Assembly (NCBI GenBank): GCA_016278505.1
Contig: JADQBQ010000007.1
Span: forward strand, 60,700-124,699
Source: Clostridiales bacterium
GTDB lineage: Bacteria; Bacillota; Desulfotomaculia; Desulfotomaculales; VENG01
Reading direction: 5' to 3'
DNA: 64,000 nucleotides
Shown here: in pieces, positions 1 through 8,658 of the stretch
How the letters are laid out: the number at the start of each line of letters is the position of its first letter
Position numbering within the stretch: the stretch's first letter is position 1
The notes under the pieces: generated by a model
Database searches by the model: none
The model's input: the letters and a program-made list of their open reading frames with translations, nothing else
Told to the model about the DNA's origin: nothing
Translations under genes and position numbers: made by a program

Positions 1-361
1 CAACACCGAAAAAGATAGCCACGCTAATATGATCTTTATAGCGGGCAATACCGATTTTTCCACCTACATTGAGCCCTATGGCCTTGGGCATTACCTGTGA
101 AATTGCCTCCCGTGTAGCCCCTGCAACAGCACCTTCATCGGCATGTAATTCCTGGATAACCTTCTCCCTTTTAGCGGCCACAACTGACCTCTCGGTAATC
201 TTATTAACTGAAGTAACAAAATCACCACCATAATCTACAGCTGCGGTTTTTATATTCAATTTGGCAAATGCATTTTTGAGCTCCCTCTCTTCTTCACGGC
301 TTTCACTGAGAGACATTTTAATGGCCGCTCTGGCCACTTCTCTGCTTCCAGGATTAGACAT
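1..361 (-). CDS. HutP-family protein (3' end cut by window edge)
   Basis: The reading frame runs off the left edge of the window. About 120 residues are visible, and by comparison with HutP only roughly ten should be missing. HutP in Bacillus is a histidine- and Mg-dependent RNA-binding antiterminator of the histidine-utilisation operon. The family call rests on the mixed alpha/beta pattern, a conserved-type His at residue 73 and the C-terminal glycine-rich strand (about residues 97-120). No hut genes are visible nearby, so the real RNA target is unknown. The ATG at 361 is preferred over the one at 370 because an AGGAGGT site sits 9 bases upstream of it but directly abuts the other. The second histidine of the Bacillus metal site is not obvious. 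Confidence 0.6.
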   Translation of the reverse strand, partial: MSNPGSREVARAAIKMSLSESREEERELKNAFAKLNIKTAAVDYGGDFVTSVNKITERSVVAAKREKVIQELHADEGAVAGATREAISQVMPKAIGLNVGGKIGIARYKDHISVAIFFGV

Positions 362-494
362 CGGGTGCATACCTCCTAAAATAAAATGCACTCCCTGAGG
401 AAGCGCGATTTTACTATTTCCCTAGATTTTAAGAACTTTACCTTTTAATTATAGTTAAGGGTAAAATTAAATGCAAGATAGAATCGGGAACCAC

Positions 495-971
495 CTACCG
501 TGAATTTTGAATTGTTACTTTGCCCAGTGATGTTATTCCGGTGGCCTTTAAGGTCTGACCTTGCTTAGGATAAACAACTTGGGCTGATGTCTCTAGCACC
601 TCAATTTGTGCAGGGTTGTTGTAAAAGGTGGCATCAAGTTCAATCAGGTCCCCCTCCTGCACTTGAACAGTTACATAACGGTCGTTAAACTTTCCAACAG
701 ACTCACCGTTGATTAAAACCTGTAATTTCGGTAAGCCTGCGTATTCCTTAAGATAAAATGTAACGGTTGGCTTACCCGGGACTAATTGTTGACCTGCGTT
801 GGGTGATTCTTTTATGTCCTTCAGGTCAACATAACCAACAACGTGCCGCAAGGGATCGGTGGCTAAAAAAGATTGGGTAACCACCAAAAGCACTGCGCCT
901 AGGATCACTGAACGAACAAGCAATTTTTCCAATCTTTTCCACCAGCTTAGATAAGGGTTACGGTTACGCAA
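495..971 (-). CDS. hypothetical single-pass membrane protein
   Basis: No family is recognised. The N-terminus is basic, one hydrophobic segment lies at about residues 18-36, and a roughly 120-residue beta-rich tail (many alternating Val/Ile/Thr) probably faces outward. A type II membrane anchor with an extracytoplasmic domain is the simplest reading. The open frame extends to 995, but an AAAGGAG site lies inside that extension, so the TTG at 971 is a more likely start. It stands alone between the HutP-family gene and another hypothetical, with no clear operon partner. Confidence 0.55.
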   Translation of the reverse strand: MRNRNPYLSWWKRLEKLLVRSVILGAVLLVVTQSFLATDPLRHVVGYVDLKDIKESPNAGQQLVPGKPTVTFYLKEYAGLPKLQVLINGESVGKFNDRYVTVQVQEGDLIELDATFYNNPAQIEVLETSAQVVYPKQGQTLKATGITSLGKVTIQNSR

Positions 972-1068
972 GCCAAGACACACTCCTTTAAGCAAAAAAC
1001 TGACTTGGCTAATTATATATGCTGTGTAAGGTTAATTTATCCATAAAAGGCGCTGTATAAAAAAAGAG

Positions 1069-1542
1069 TTATTTTAAGTACTTCCGCTCCAGGTTGTCGA
1101 TATGGCTTTTCAACTGTTGGTTAATTTTAAAAAAAAGCTTTTCCGTATTATGTTTAGACAAAGAAAAATTGCGGGGTTCAATGATTTCTATTTTTCTGAA
1201 TTCAGTCCGGGTAATGAACTGTATTACATCCTCAAGGGTATCTGTCTGAATAGTTAAGATTACCGGTGCGTAAGCAATTTCAGTGCTTGACACATCGTCA
1301 AAAACAGTAAAAACGTCTACGCTAATGTCTATATCTTCAATATAAACACCCTGCATAGGCACGTTTCGAAACAGGGCCACCTGTTGTTCACGTGCATCCT
1401 CCGCACCCTTTTCCTGTGATTTGCCGCCAAAAAGAAAACGGCCGGGCTTGCCCGTTCCTTTAAAATCTAATCGTATTTTAACCTTTATTGGCTTATCATT
1501 TGTTACTTTTTCTGCAGTTAGCTGTTCAGTTTGGTTATCCAT
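1069..1542 (-). CDS. hypothetical protein
   Basis: A soluble protein of 157 residues with no recognised domain. The first 55 residues are charged and look flexible, with a Gly/Lys-rich stretch at 28-42. The remainder alternates strands and ends in a Lys/Glu/Asn-rich helix at about 130-157. No signal peptide or membrane segment is visible. An AGGGAGTG site lies about 12 bases before the ATG, which is rather far. It is counted as a real gene because the frame is long, fills the gap to rluB and has no competing frame. Confidence 0.5.
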   Translation of the reverse strand: MDNQTEQLTAEKVTNDKPIKVKIRLDFKGTGKPGRFLFGGKSQEKGAEDAREQQVALFRNVPMQGVYIEDIDISVDVFTVFDDVSSTEIAYAPVILTIQTDTLEDVIQFITRTEFRKIEIIEPRNFSLSKHNTEKLFFKINQQLKSHIDNLERKYLK

Positions 1543-1635
1543 ATCATGCAGTCACTCCCTGGTAAATTATGCCTCTCAATTATAACCTTATTCTACAAAA
1601 AATATAACAAATCCTACCTAAGACTGCATAAAATC

Positions 1636-2367
1636 TTAATATTTACTTTTGGGTAATGCCATAGTTGTAAGCTGTTTAATCTCCTGATGTGTTAAGTGCC
1701 TGTGCCTGCCTTTTGATAATCCGTGCAGAGTGAGGTTGCCAATTTTAACCCGTTTAAGCTGCAAAACAGGATGTCCTATATGTTCACACATACGCCTAAC
1801 CTGCCGGTTTTTTCCTTCATGAATGCCAATTTCCAGCAGGGTATCTCCCATTTGTTTACCAATAATGCGTACGCGTGCAGGAGCGGTGGTACCGTCAGAT
1901 AGATCAATGCCCTTTTTCATTTGATTGATCTTTTCTATGGACGGCACCCCTTTAACCAGGGCATGGTAGATTTTTTGTATTTCGTGGCGAGGGTGTGTGA
2001 GTGCATAAGCAAGGCGTCCGTCGTTGGTCAGCAGCAAGAGCCCCTCGGTGCTATAATCCAGCCTCCCCACGGGGTATACACGTTGTGGAATCTCTTTTGA
2101 GAGATCGGTGACAACCGGTCTTCCCTGAGGGTCTTTTAATGTTGTTACATACCCTGAGGGCTTATTTAGTAATATGTAAACTTTTTTCTCCACTTTCGCG
2201 GTTTTATTATCCACAGTTACGACATCATGACCAGGCTCAATTTTTGCGCCTGGTTCTCTCACAACAGCACCGTTAACTTTGACTCTGCCGGCGGCGATAA
2301 TTTCCTCTGAATGCCGGCGTGACGCTATTCCTGCCCGAGCCATATACTTTTGCAGGCGCTCTTTCAT
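1636..2367 (-). CDS. rluB: pseudouridine synthase RluB family
   Basis: Predicted to convert a uridine of 23S rRNA to pseudouridine (the RluB site is near position 2605 in E. coli numbering). An S4 RNA-binding domain occupies about residues 1-60 (MKERLQKYMARAGIASRR opening), followed by the RsuA/RluB catalytic domain. The family motif GRLDYSTEGLLLLTNDG carries the catalytic Asp at about residue 104. The C-terminal EGKNRQVRRMCEHIGHPV motif is also present. The length of 243 residues is normal. In many Firmicutes rluB follows spmA-spmB, as here. A hairpin at 2434-2460 probably separates the two units. Confidence 0.93.
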   Translation of the reverse strand: MKERLQKYMARAGIASRRHSEEIIAAGRVKVNGAVVREPGAKIEPGHDVVTVDNKTAKVEKKVYILLNKPSGYVTTLKDPQGRPVVTDLSKEIPQRVYPVGRLDYSTEGLLLLTNDGRLAYALTHPRHEIQKIYHALVKGVPSIEKINQMKKGIDLSDGTTAPARVRIIGKQMGDTLLEIGIHEGKNRQVRRMCEHIGHPVLQLKRVKIGNLTLHGLSKGRHRHLTHQEIKQLTTMALPKSKY

Positions 2368-2433
2368 ATTTTAATTTAGCTCCTTATGTGTTTTGTCTTC
2401 TTAAGTAACCAGTTTGTCCTAAATTATATAATA

Positions 2434-2460
2434 AATAAGACGCCACGGGGCGTCAATGGC
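2434..2460 (-). terminator. probable terminator after spmB
   Basis: GACGCC pairs with GGCGTC around a short loop. On the minus strand a moderately T-rich tail follows. It lies between the stop of spmB and the start of rluB. Confidence 0.5.
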
Positions 2461-2511
2461 GTATAAGGTATAAGTGCAATATATAACATGCAATGTATGG
2501 GGTCAATTGTT

Positions 2512-3045
2512 TTATCCGAAAACTTTGTGGGCAATGTATATTGATGCCACCAGAGTAGTGAAATCCGCGGCAAGACCGGAAATAATGGAATATCGATAAC
2601 GGCTGATCCCTACCGACCCGAAATAAAGAGTAAGGATATAGAAAGTAGTGTCGCTGCTGCCCTGCATAGTGGAAACAAGGTTACCAATAAAAGAATCAGG
2701 CCCGTAAGTTTTTATCAAGTCGGTAGATATGCCCAAGGCCGCCCCCCCTGAAAGCGGACGCATAATGGCGTGGGGAAGCACTTCCGCCGGTACTCCCACC
2801 AGGTTTAAAACCGGAGAAAATAAGTTGACCAGAACATCCATGGCACCGGATGCACGAAATACGCTTATTGACACCAACATGGCCACAAGATACGGAATGG
2901 TCTTTATTGCGGTGCCAAATCCGGCTTCGGCCCCTTCAACAAAAGTTTCGAAGACATTTACCCCTCGCAAGTGAGCAACCAGGGGAACCACTAACAGTAC
3001 TATGGGAATAGCCCAACGGGATAGGTCAGAAATCAGGCTAAACAA
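2512..3045 (-). CDS. spmB: spore maturation protein SpmB
   Basis: An integral membrane protein of the nucleoside-recognition (Gate) family, made in the mother cell and needed for dehydration of the spore core in Bacillus. Several hydrophobic segments are visible (about residues 8-25, 45-65, 105-115, 140-175). Family signatures include the FVEGAEAGFGTAIKTIPYLV region and the RPLSGGAALG / QGSSDTTFYILTLYFG motifs. Start is TTG with GGGGAGG 7 bases upstream, and the site overlaps the end of spmA four bases away, which suggests translational coupling. Length of 177 is typical. Confidence 0.95.
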   Translation of the reverse strand: MFSLISDLSRWAIPIVLLVVPLVAHLRGVNVFETFVEGAEAGFGTAIKTIPYLVAMLVSISVFRASGAMDVLVNLFSPVLNLVGVPAEVLPHAIMRPLSGGAALGISTDLIKTYGPDSFIGNLVSTMQGSSDTTFYILTLYFGSVGISRYRYSIISGLAADFTTLVASIYIAHKVFG

Positions 3046-3049
3046 TACA

Positions 3050-3643
3050 TTACCTCCCCTGGCGCCGATAAATTGTCCTTAATAACCGATCTGCAAATAT
3101 GGCGATGGACATGCCGCAGGCGGTGGCAAAAATGGTAGTACCGACAATCTGGGTGGGATCCTGTGAGCCATATATTAACCTAATACCAATAATGGTAGTG
3201 GGGATTAGGGTTATGCAGGAAGTATTGAGGGCAAGAAAAGTGCACATGGCATCGGATGCAGTCTTTTTGTCACTCCAGTTAAGTTTTTGTAATTCCTGCA
3301 TGGCGATAAGACCCATTGGTGTGGCAGCATTTCCCAGCCCGAGCAGGTTGGCGCTTAAGTTCATCACTATAGCCCCCATGGCCGGGTGGTCTTTAGGGAC
3401 TGAGGGAAAGAGAAACCCGGTAATTGGACGTACCATTATTGCCAGCCCGCGTACCAGACCTGCTTTCTCCGCTAATTTCATAATCCCCAGCCAGAAAGTT
3501 ATAATAGCTATAAGGTCGATGGCGGTGCTGACACCTGTCTGCGCTCCTTCCAGAGCTGCCTTGGTCACCACTTCTATGTGCCCCGTACCCGCGGCCACTA
3601 AAATGCCACAAATCATCATTGCCAGCCATACATAATTGACCAA
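3050..3643 (-). CDS. spmA: spore maturation protein SpmA
   Basis: First gene of the spmAB pair. It shares the nucleoside-recognition fold with SpmB and is thought to act with it in the outer forespore or mother-cell membrane. Membrane segments are visible around residues 5-20, 40-60, 75-90 and 150-185. Characteristic patches are EGAQTGVSTAIDLIAIITFWLG near the N-terminus and NLSANLLGLGNAATP in the middle. Start is TTG preceded by AGGTGAT at 6 bases. At 197 residues it is normal for the family. Sigma-E control is expected from Bacillus but no clear promoter was assigned. Confidence 0.95.
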   Translation of the reverse strand: MVNYVWLAMMICGILVAAGTGHIEVVTKAALEGAQTGVSTAIDLIAIITFWLGIMKLAEKAGLVRGLAIMVRPITGFLFPSVPKDHPAMGAIVMNLSANLLGLGNAATPMGLIAMQELQKLNWSDKKTASDAMCTFLALNTSCITLIPTTIIGIRLIYGSQDPTQIVGTTIFATACGMSIAIFADRLLRTIYRRQGR

Positions 3644-3712
3644 AATTAAATCACCTGCCCTCTCTAATGTGTCAATAATACATTTATGAGGACAAGAACC
3701 TAATTATGAAAT

Positions 3713-3746
3713 AAAAAAAGGAGTCACCGTAAAAAACAGTGACTCC
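3713..3746 (-). terminator. Rho-independent terminator of the ClC gene
   Basis: Perfect 8-bp stem (GGAGTCAC / GTGACTCC, 3720-3727 with 3739-3746) with an 11-base loop, followed on the minus strand by seven T. It sits 10 bases past the ClC stop. Confidence 0.9.
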
Positions 3747-3756
3747 CTAATCTGTA

Positions 3757-5562
3757 TTACATTTGATTTGTGGTCTGCTTCCCTTTGTCTGCCGCTGCAA
3801 AGGATCCTTTATAATCACTATCCTCAATGATCAATCCCCGCCCGTAAGCGGTGATAATATCGGTGCGAGAGAGCAGTCCGAGAAGTTTCTTATTGTCGTC
3901 CGGGTCAACCACCGGTAAGCGCCCAATTTGGAATTCATCCATTTTTCGTACCGCCACGCTTAGGGGCTCGTCCTCTGTTACCACTATCAGCTGCCTGTTG
4001 GTCAAACTATCAACCCTTTGATTATGTAGACCGTTGTTCATCGCCTGCTCCAGCTCGTTATTGGTGATAATGCCACATAATAAGTTTTTGCCGGTTACCA
4101 CAGGGAATCCCTGGTGTGGAGAACCGGAGATGGATTTCCAAGCGTCGCCAATTTTAAAATCGGCAGGGATCTTTTCCAGAGTACTTGTCATTACATCCCG
4201 TACTAAAATGTTTTTGAGCACATCTGGACGGCGCACAGCCTCAATGTCTAAGCCACGGCGCATAAGTTTTACCACGTAAATATTATCTTTAGATATAGTT
4301 CTGGCCAACACAGAAGATATAATGCAGGTAACCATTAACGGTAATATAAGACCGTAGTCATTGCTCATCTCAAACAGCATGATAATAGCCGTAATGGGGG
4401 CCTGGGCACTACCCGCAAAAACGCCGCCCATTCCTACCAGCGCATATGCCGCAGGGTTAACCGCAATATCGGGGAATAGGCCATTAGCGATAAATCCAAA
4501 TGTGCCTCCTAACATGGCACCCATAAAAAGGCCTGGAGCAAAAACACCACCGGAACCACCCGAACCCAGTGTGATGATAGTAGCCAGAAGTTTTAATAAA
4601 ATCAGAGCAGCAGTAGCTCCCATAACAAGCTTGCCGGTAAGAGCCAGCTCGATACTTTCATACCCTACCCCGAATATGCGTGTGCCTTCTGGAAAAGAGA
4701 TGGCCAGCAGACCAATCAAAAGGCCGCCCACTGCGGGCTTTAAATATTCTGGAATAAAATTAACCGAATCAAAAATGTCTTCGGACTTATAAAGGGTCTT
4801 GATATAAATGACCGCAAACACTGCGCATAATAGCCCGAGGAAAGCGTAAAAAAACAGTTCCGTGGGATCACTTAATGGGTATCCCGGAACATCAAATGCC
4901 GGTGCACTGCCCATAAAAATGCGGGCAACGGTAGCAGCAGTTACTGACGATAAGATTACCATGATCAAATGATTACCTGTAAATTCCCCTAAAATAATCT
5001 CCAGTGCGAATAGCACTCCGCCGATAGGGGCATTAAAAGTTGCAGCTATTCCCCCCGCAGCCCCGCAGGCGACCATAGCCTTTATTCTGCGTGGTGATAC
5101 CTTTAAGGCTTGTCCAATGGTTGAGCCGATGGCTGAACCTATCTGTACAATAGGACCTTCACGGCCGACAGAGCCCCCTGATCCAATACAAATAGCAGAG
5201 GCCAGTGCCTTAACGACTACCACCCGCGGGCGAATTTTGCCTCCACGAACAGCCACAGCGGCCATTACTTCAGGAACTCCGTGACCTTTTGCTTCACGCG
5301 CAAAAAAATAAGTTAGCGGCCCTACAATGAGTCCGCCCAGTACGGGTATTAAAACTAAATAAAATTGCCCCATGGAAGGGGAAAGGATATTACCCCCTTG
5401 AGTAAAAAATAATTCTTTAAAAATGTCAATTAAATAACGAAAGCCAACGGCCCCAAAGCCGGTTCCCAGGCCAATCACCAGGGCCAATACGATTCTTCTT
5501 GTTTGGTTGGATAGACTATTACTTCGAACTACGCTTTCGCTAACGCTGCCGTCATCTTGCAT
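3757..5562 (-). CDS. ClC-family chloride channel/transporter with C-terminal CBS pair
   Basis: A 601-residue polytopic protein predicted to move chloride or a related anion, either as a channel or as a proton exchanger. The membrane core (about residues 20-430) carries the ClC signatures GSGGSVGREGP (about 127-137, with gating Glu135) and GSGGSGGVFAPG (about 330-345). Two CBS domains follow at about 450-575; these usually bind adenosine nucleotides and regulate gating. The lysine-rich tail is short. It appears to be a single-gene unit with its own terminator at 3713-3746. Substrate (chloride, fluoride or other) cannot be told from the sequence, but the GREGP form fits the classical Cl type and not the fluoride (CLC-F) branch. 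Confidence 0.92.
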   Translation of the reverse strand: MQDDGSVSESVVRSNSLSNQTRRIVLALVIGLGTGFGAVGFRYLIDIFKELFFTQGGNILSPSMGQFYLVLIPVLGGLIVGPLTYFFAREAKGHGVPEVMAAVAVRGGKIRPRVVVVKALASAICIGSGGSVGREGPIVQIGSAIGSTIGQALKVSPRRIKAMVACGAAGGIAATFNAPIGGVLFALEIILGEFTGNHLIMVILSSVTAATVARIFMGSAPAFDVPGYPLSDPTELFFYAFLGLLCAVFAVIYIKTLYKSEDIFDSVNFIPEYLKPAVGGLLIGLLAISFPEGTRIFGVGYESIELALTGKLVMGATAALILLKLLATIITLGSGGSGGVFAPGLFMGAMLGGTFGFIANGLFPDIAVNPAAYALVGMGGVFAGSAQAPITAIIMLFEMSNDYGLILPLMVTCIISSVLARTISKDNIYVVKLMRRGLDIEAVRRPDVLKNILVRDVMTSTLEKIPADFKIGDAWKSISGSPHQGFPVVTGKNLLCGIITNNELEQAMNNGLHNQRVDSLTNRQLIVVTEDEPLSVAVRKMDEFQIGRLPVVDPDDNKKLLGLLSRTDIITAYGRGLIIEDSDYKGSFAAADKGKQTTNQM

Positions 5563-5683
5563 ATCATTACCCCTTCTTCCACTAAAACGTTATGTCAGTT
5601 GTGCTTAATCGTATATTTTGCAAATTTCTACAAAAACTTTAAAGATTCCTGCCGCCGTGCAATTCATTTTTAATAGTTTTAAA

Positions 5684-6988
5684 CTAATTGCGTTTTTGTG
5701 GAAGGGAGGTTTTTATTTGTTTTGAACAGAATACTCCTTTTAAACCGGAATGCTTAACCCGTTTTTGGATGTCCTCCACATTAGTGGTATAAAGGTTCTT
5801 TTGTTTCATACGCTGAAAGTAAACTGATCCGGAAAAGGTGTATTTTTTCTCCAAGCCTTCCGGAGTACGCATTTCCTTGTGCATATAGGATATGATATCG
5901 CCAACTGCTAATTGATCAGGCAAAATCACTGCTTTTTTGCCTGCCAGTTGACGTACTGCATTAATACCCGCAAGCATACCTGTGGATATTGCTTCTGTAT
6001 GACCCACTAAAAGGCCGGTTTTTTCACCGGCACAGTACAGATTGTCAACTCCGTCAACTTTTAAGTCTACACCGCAGGGTGCCATAGCCATAAACCGAAC
6101 AGAATTCCCCTTTCCTCCCGAGTAAGGATCGGCATACCGGGCACGTGCAAAGCCAGGTAGGGTGCGAAGGCTTTGCAGCGGGAAAAAAGGAGTCATGATC
6201 TTGGCATGACCGGTGTCCAGGATAATTAAATTTGCGGCATATTCATTTAGGTTGTATTGTTGGCAGGCCTTGGTGCCCAACAAATTCTCTTTAAGTATGC
6301 TCTTGGGCACGGGTATTACCAACATACCATTCGTTTCCAATTGATTAACCAGATTAAAGGTTAGAGAACTTTTTTCCAGTATACATGAGCCACTTATAGC
6401 TTCAAACTGGGGAAATCCTTCACCGGCCATAATTTCCTTGACACCTGCTTTTGCGGTCAAGCTCACCCTGGGGCCATAAGCGGGACAACGCAAGATGCAC
6501 ATGGCACATCCTCCACCGTACATAGTGCAATTCCGAACAGGCCCGGCAGAACCGGTGGTATCGACAAACATATCACCTTTAAATTCCTGTCCCCCTGTGG
6601 CTTGAATAGAATACAAAGAGTTCCCTTGTCTGTTCACGCCGGTAATTCTTGTTTCCAGATAAATATTTACACCTATTTCCTGTAGGTAGGTTCTTATCAC
6701 CGGTTCAATCTGAGTGGTGTCATATAAAGTGGCATGATTATGCCCGGGGAAATTTAAAAACCGGTGACGGGCAGTTCCTTCGATTAAACGCAAGAAATCC
6801 CCACCACCCAGGGCCCAAATTTCTTCGAAAGCGGTGAACCTGCCATTATTACGCATGATCCCCCCGACCAGTCCAGTTCCTAGGAGCATATTTGTTTTCT
6901 CAATCAATGTTACTTTGGCTCCGCCCTTATTAGCTGCAAAGGCTGCAGCGCAACCTGCCCACCCGCCTCCGACAATTATAACTTCCAA
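5684..6988 (-). CDS. FAD-dependent oxidoreductase with a cysteine cluster
   Basis: A flavoprotein of the FAD-dependent oxidoreductase family (HdrA/AprA/fumarate-reductase-like nucleotide-binding fold). The dinucleotide motif VGGGWAGCAAAF lies at the very N-terminus, with an acidic residue ending the second strand (about residue 30). A cysteine cluster of spacing C-x6-C-x2-C-x3-C sits at about residues 154-168, directly after DTTGSAGPVRN, and could hold an Fe-S cluster or be structural. A second FAD contact, NLYCAGEKTGLLVGHTEA, lies near residue 325. The substrate is unknown. The ATG at 6997 abuts AAAGGAGG, so the TTG at 6988 (9 bases away) is the better start. No operon partner is adjacent. 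Confidence 0.8.
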   Translation of the reverse strand: MEVIIVGGGWAGCAAAFAANKGGAKVTLIEKTNMLLGTGLVGGIMRNNGRFTAFEEIWALGGGDFLRLIEGTARHRFLNFPGHNHATLYDTTQIEPVIRTYLQEIGVNIYLETRITGVNRQGNSLYSIQATGGQEFKGDMFVDTTGSAGPVRNCTMYGGGCAMCILRCPAYGPRVSLTAKAGVKEIMAGEGFPQFEAISGSCILEKSSLTFNLVNQLETNGMLVIPVPKSILKENLLGTKACQQYNLNEYAANLIILDTGHAKIMTPFFPLQSLRTLPGFARARYADPYSGGKGNSVRFMAMAPCGVDLKVDGVDNLYCAGEKTGLLVGHTEAISTGMLAGINAVRQLAGKKAVILPDQLAVGDIISYMHKEMRTPEGLEKKYTFSGSVYFQRMKQKNLYTTNVEDIQKRVKHSGLKGVFCSKQIKTSLPQKRN

Positions 6989-7080
6989 TTGGAACATCCT
7001 CCTTTAAGGTAGTATATTCCACCGGGGCTTGGGATGTTTAAGTATAGTTAGTGAGAACTAAAATTTTATAATTTTGAAAT

Positions 7081-7104
7081 AAAAAAAAGTGGGCATAACC
7101 CACT
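7081..7104 (-). terminator. Rho-independent terminator of ytfJ
   Basis: AGTGGG / CCCACT stem (7088-7093 with 7099-7104) with a 5-base loop and a run of eight T on the minus strand, 25 bases past the ytfJ stop. Confidence 0.85.
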
Positions 7105-7128
7105 AGAAGTGTTTGGACATTATTTTTG

Positions 7129-7608
7129 CTAAACTGGAGCAGTAGGTGACGGTGGCGGCTGATTGACCGGTCCTGCCGCTGGCGATTGCATATTTGCCTC
7201 CTGGTTATTGTTTTTTCGACGGCTAATAATTGATTGCAGTTGTGACATCACTTGAGGAACCATGTCGATTATTCTGTCGGCTGTAACGTTACAGTTAACA
7301 GGCAAAAGTCGTGTTTGTCCATTGCCTACCACCAAAAACCCCACGGGCTGAACGGAAACGCCTCCGCCACTGCCTCCCCCGAAAAACGGCATGGATTCCT
7401 GGTCCTGGCTGTCGGTGCCTTCCCCGCCGGAAGATTCAAATTCGCCGCCCCCCGCCCCGAAACCACAAGCTACCTTGGAAATAGGTATGATGATAGTTCC
7501 GTCAGGCGATTCGACGGCTTCCCCTACTACTGTATTAACGTCAGTCATTTCTTTTATGCTTTCCATGGCTGTTTTCATGAGTCCTTCAATTGGGTGCTGT
7601 TCGGGCAT
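7129..7608 (-). CDS. ytfJ: sporulation protein YtfJ / GerW family
   Basis: GerW (YtfJ) is a forespore protein needed for normal germination responses in Bacillus. The family core is clear: PIEGLMKTAMESIKEMTDVNTVVGE at the N-terminus, then a Gly/Ser/Glu-rich low-complexity stretch (about residues 50-85) and the FLVVGNGQTRLLPV motif. The C-terminal 25 residues are Pro/Gln-rich. The longest frame begins at 7617, but AGGGAGTG lies 6 bases before the ATG at 7608, so that start is used. It overlaps the end of the DUF2953 gene by 23 bases, matching the ytfI-ytfJ operon of Bacillus. Confidence 0.92.
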   Translation of the reverse strand: MPEQHPIEGLMKTAMESIKEMTDVNTVVGEAVESPDGTIIIPISKVACGFGAGGGEFESSGGEGTDSQDQESMPFFGGGSGGGVSVQPVGFLVVGNGQTRLLPVNCNVTADRIIDMVPQVMSQLQSIISRRKNNNQEANMQSPAAGPVNQPPPSPTAPV

Positions 7609-8260
7609 ACTTTTCACTCCCTGGGTTTATTCGGTTATGTAGCCACAATTTTACCATTTTCAAAATACTAATAATAATATGACCGGGGCGTATTTCAAAT
7701 ATGCAATGGAATTCGGTATTAAAAACTTCTTTATTATAAATAGGGTTAATGGTTAGTTGGGGCGTGCTTTTATGATACCCAGTAATCTGATAAAGAGTTC
7801 CCGCAAGCAAGCCTTTAAGGGTCCACAAAGCACCTGTAGTCATTCCGGTTAATGCTGCGTTCTCAAAACCTAAAGTTGTTTCCCACCTTAGATTAAGCAC
7901 TTTTAGTTTCTTTATCACGTACTTAAAAGCCGGGTTGAAAAGTTTAAAGTAATGCAAATTACGCATCAGCTTTTGATAAATGGTTGATACCGATAATGAT
8001 TTCTCCTTACGGGAAACAGGTTTTTTGCCCTTGCTGGTAATTTTACTTTTTATCTTTAATAGAGGCCTAAATATATTACGCGGCCCTTGCAAAGAGGTTA
8101 GTTCAATTCTTACCGGCAATAAACTCCACAGAAGAAAGAGTTCTAAACCTGCGTAATCATCTTCACCTTTGCGCTGGTATATAACTTTAGTTCTTATGGG
8201 GGCTATGATAAGTATTAATAAAAGAGCGATAAAGAATACAGAAACAATTAAAAGTATCAT
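7586..8260 (-). CDS. ytfI: DUF2953 protein (YtfI-like)
   Basis: One N-terminal membrane segment (about residues 1-22) is followed by a basic cytoplasmic or intermembrane domain with the DUF2953 pattern LELFLLWSLLPVRIE and later GxxxAALTGMTTGALWTLKGLL. The function of the family is unknown. It nearly always precedes ytfJ in spore formers, so a role in the forespore is inferred from context. The frame opens at 8287, but an AGGAG site 8 bases before the ATG at 8260 places the start there. A sigma-F/G-like promoter lies at 8335-8363. Confidence 0.82.
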   Translation of the reverse strand: MILLIVSVFFIALLLILIIAPIRTKVIYQRKGEDDYAGLELFLLWSLLPVRIELTSLQGPRNIFRPLLKIKSKITSKGKKPVSRKEKSLSVSTIYQKLMRNLHYFKLFNPAFKYVIKKLKVLNLRWETTLGFENAALTGMTTGALWTLKGLLAGTLYQITGYHKSTPQLTINPIYNKEVFNTEFHCIFEIRPGHIIISILKMVKLWLHNRINPGSEKYARTAPN

Positions 8261-8334
8261 TAAGTTGGCTCCTGTGAAAACTGCCATAGTAGATGCTGAA
8301 TTGTGGCAATAAACTTACGTATTGCTTAATATAC

Positions 8335-8363
8335 TATTATTTACATACAGAGGAATCCTATAC
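8335..8363 (-). promoter_or_regulatory. putative sigma-F/G promoter of the DUF2953-ytfJ unit
   Basis: On the minus strand GTATA (-35) is followed after 17 bases by AATAATA (-10), one mismatch from the CATnnTA-type element of forespore promoters. The predicted start would be 65-70 bases ahead of the DUF2953 gene, a unit that is forespore-expressed in Bacillus. Confidence 0.4.
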
Positions 8364-8394
8364 GCCATTGGGCTGGGGAAAAAGGGGAGGTGAA

Positions 8395-8478
8395 ATGGTA
8401 TCTTTAAGTGGAAGTATAACTTGTGTGAAAAAGTCGGAGCATGTACTGCTGCGAGGGTTTAACTGGTTATACAAATAG
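8395..8478 (+). CDS. possible 27-residue peptide
   Basis: A very strong ribosome site (GGGGAGGTGAA) precedes an ATG that opens a 27-codon frame. The frame ends 12 bases inside the 3' end of the Spo0E-like gene on the other strand. The product is basic, with one cysteine and no recognised relatives. It may be the start of a lost gene. Support is the ribosome site alone. Confidence 0.25.
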   Translation: MVSLSGSITCVKKSEHVLLRGFNWLYK

Positions 8479-8658
8479 GTTCTCGGCTTTCTGTCTGTGA
8501 AAGGCATTCTGTTGATATTTATTGATTAATTCATCTAGCTCCTGGCTTAATTTGACCAATTTCTCCTTATTATGAGGTTCAAATAAGTAGATGTCATATA
8601 ATTCGCGGCGTTTGTTTTCAATTTCTATCAATAACTTACCCAAATTATTATCATTCAT
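8467..8658 (-). CDS. Spo0E-like aspartyl-phosphate phosphatase
   Basis: Small proteins of this family dephosphorylate Spo0A~P and so delay sporulation. The 63-residue product forms two helices: one around IEIENKRRELYDIY, the second ending in LVKLSQELDELINKYQQ, which contains the SQELD signature with the acidic residue that attacks the aspartyl phosphate. The open frame reaches 8736, but GGGTGAT lies about 4 bases before the ATG at 8658 and the result matches the normal family length. It stands alone. Its likely target, Spo0A, is encoded at 50.9 kb in this window. Confidence 0.82.
   Translation of the reverse strand: MNDNNLGKLLIEIENKRRELYDIYLFEPHNKEKLVKLSQELDELINKYQQNAFHRQKAENLFV

Noticed and set aside
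3099..3635. 178-codon plus-strand frame opposite spmA
   Set aside because: spmA is a confident call. The antisense product has no recognisable features.
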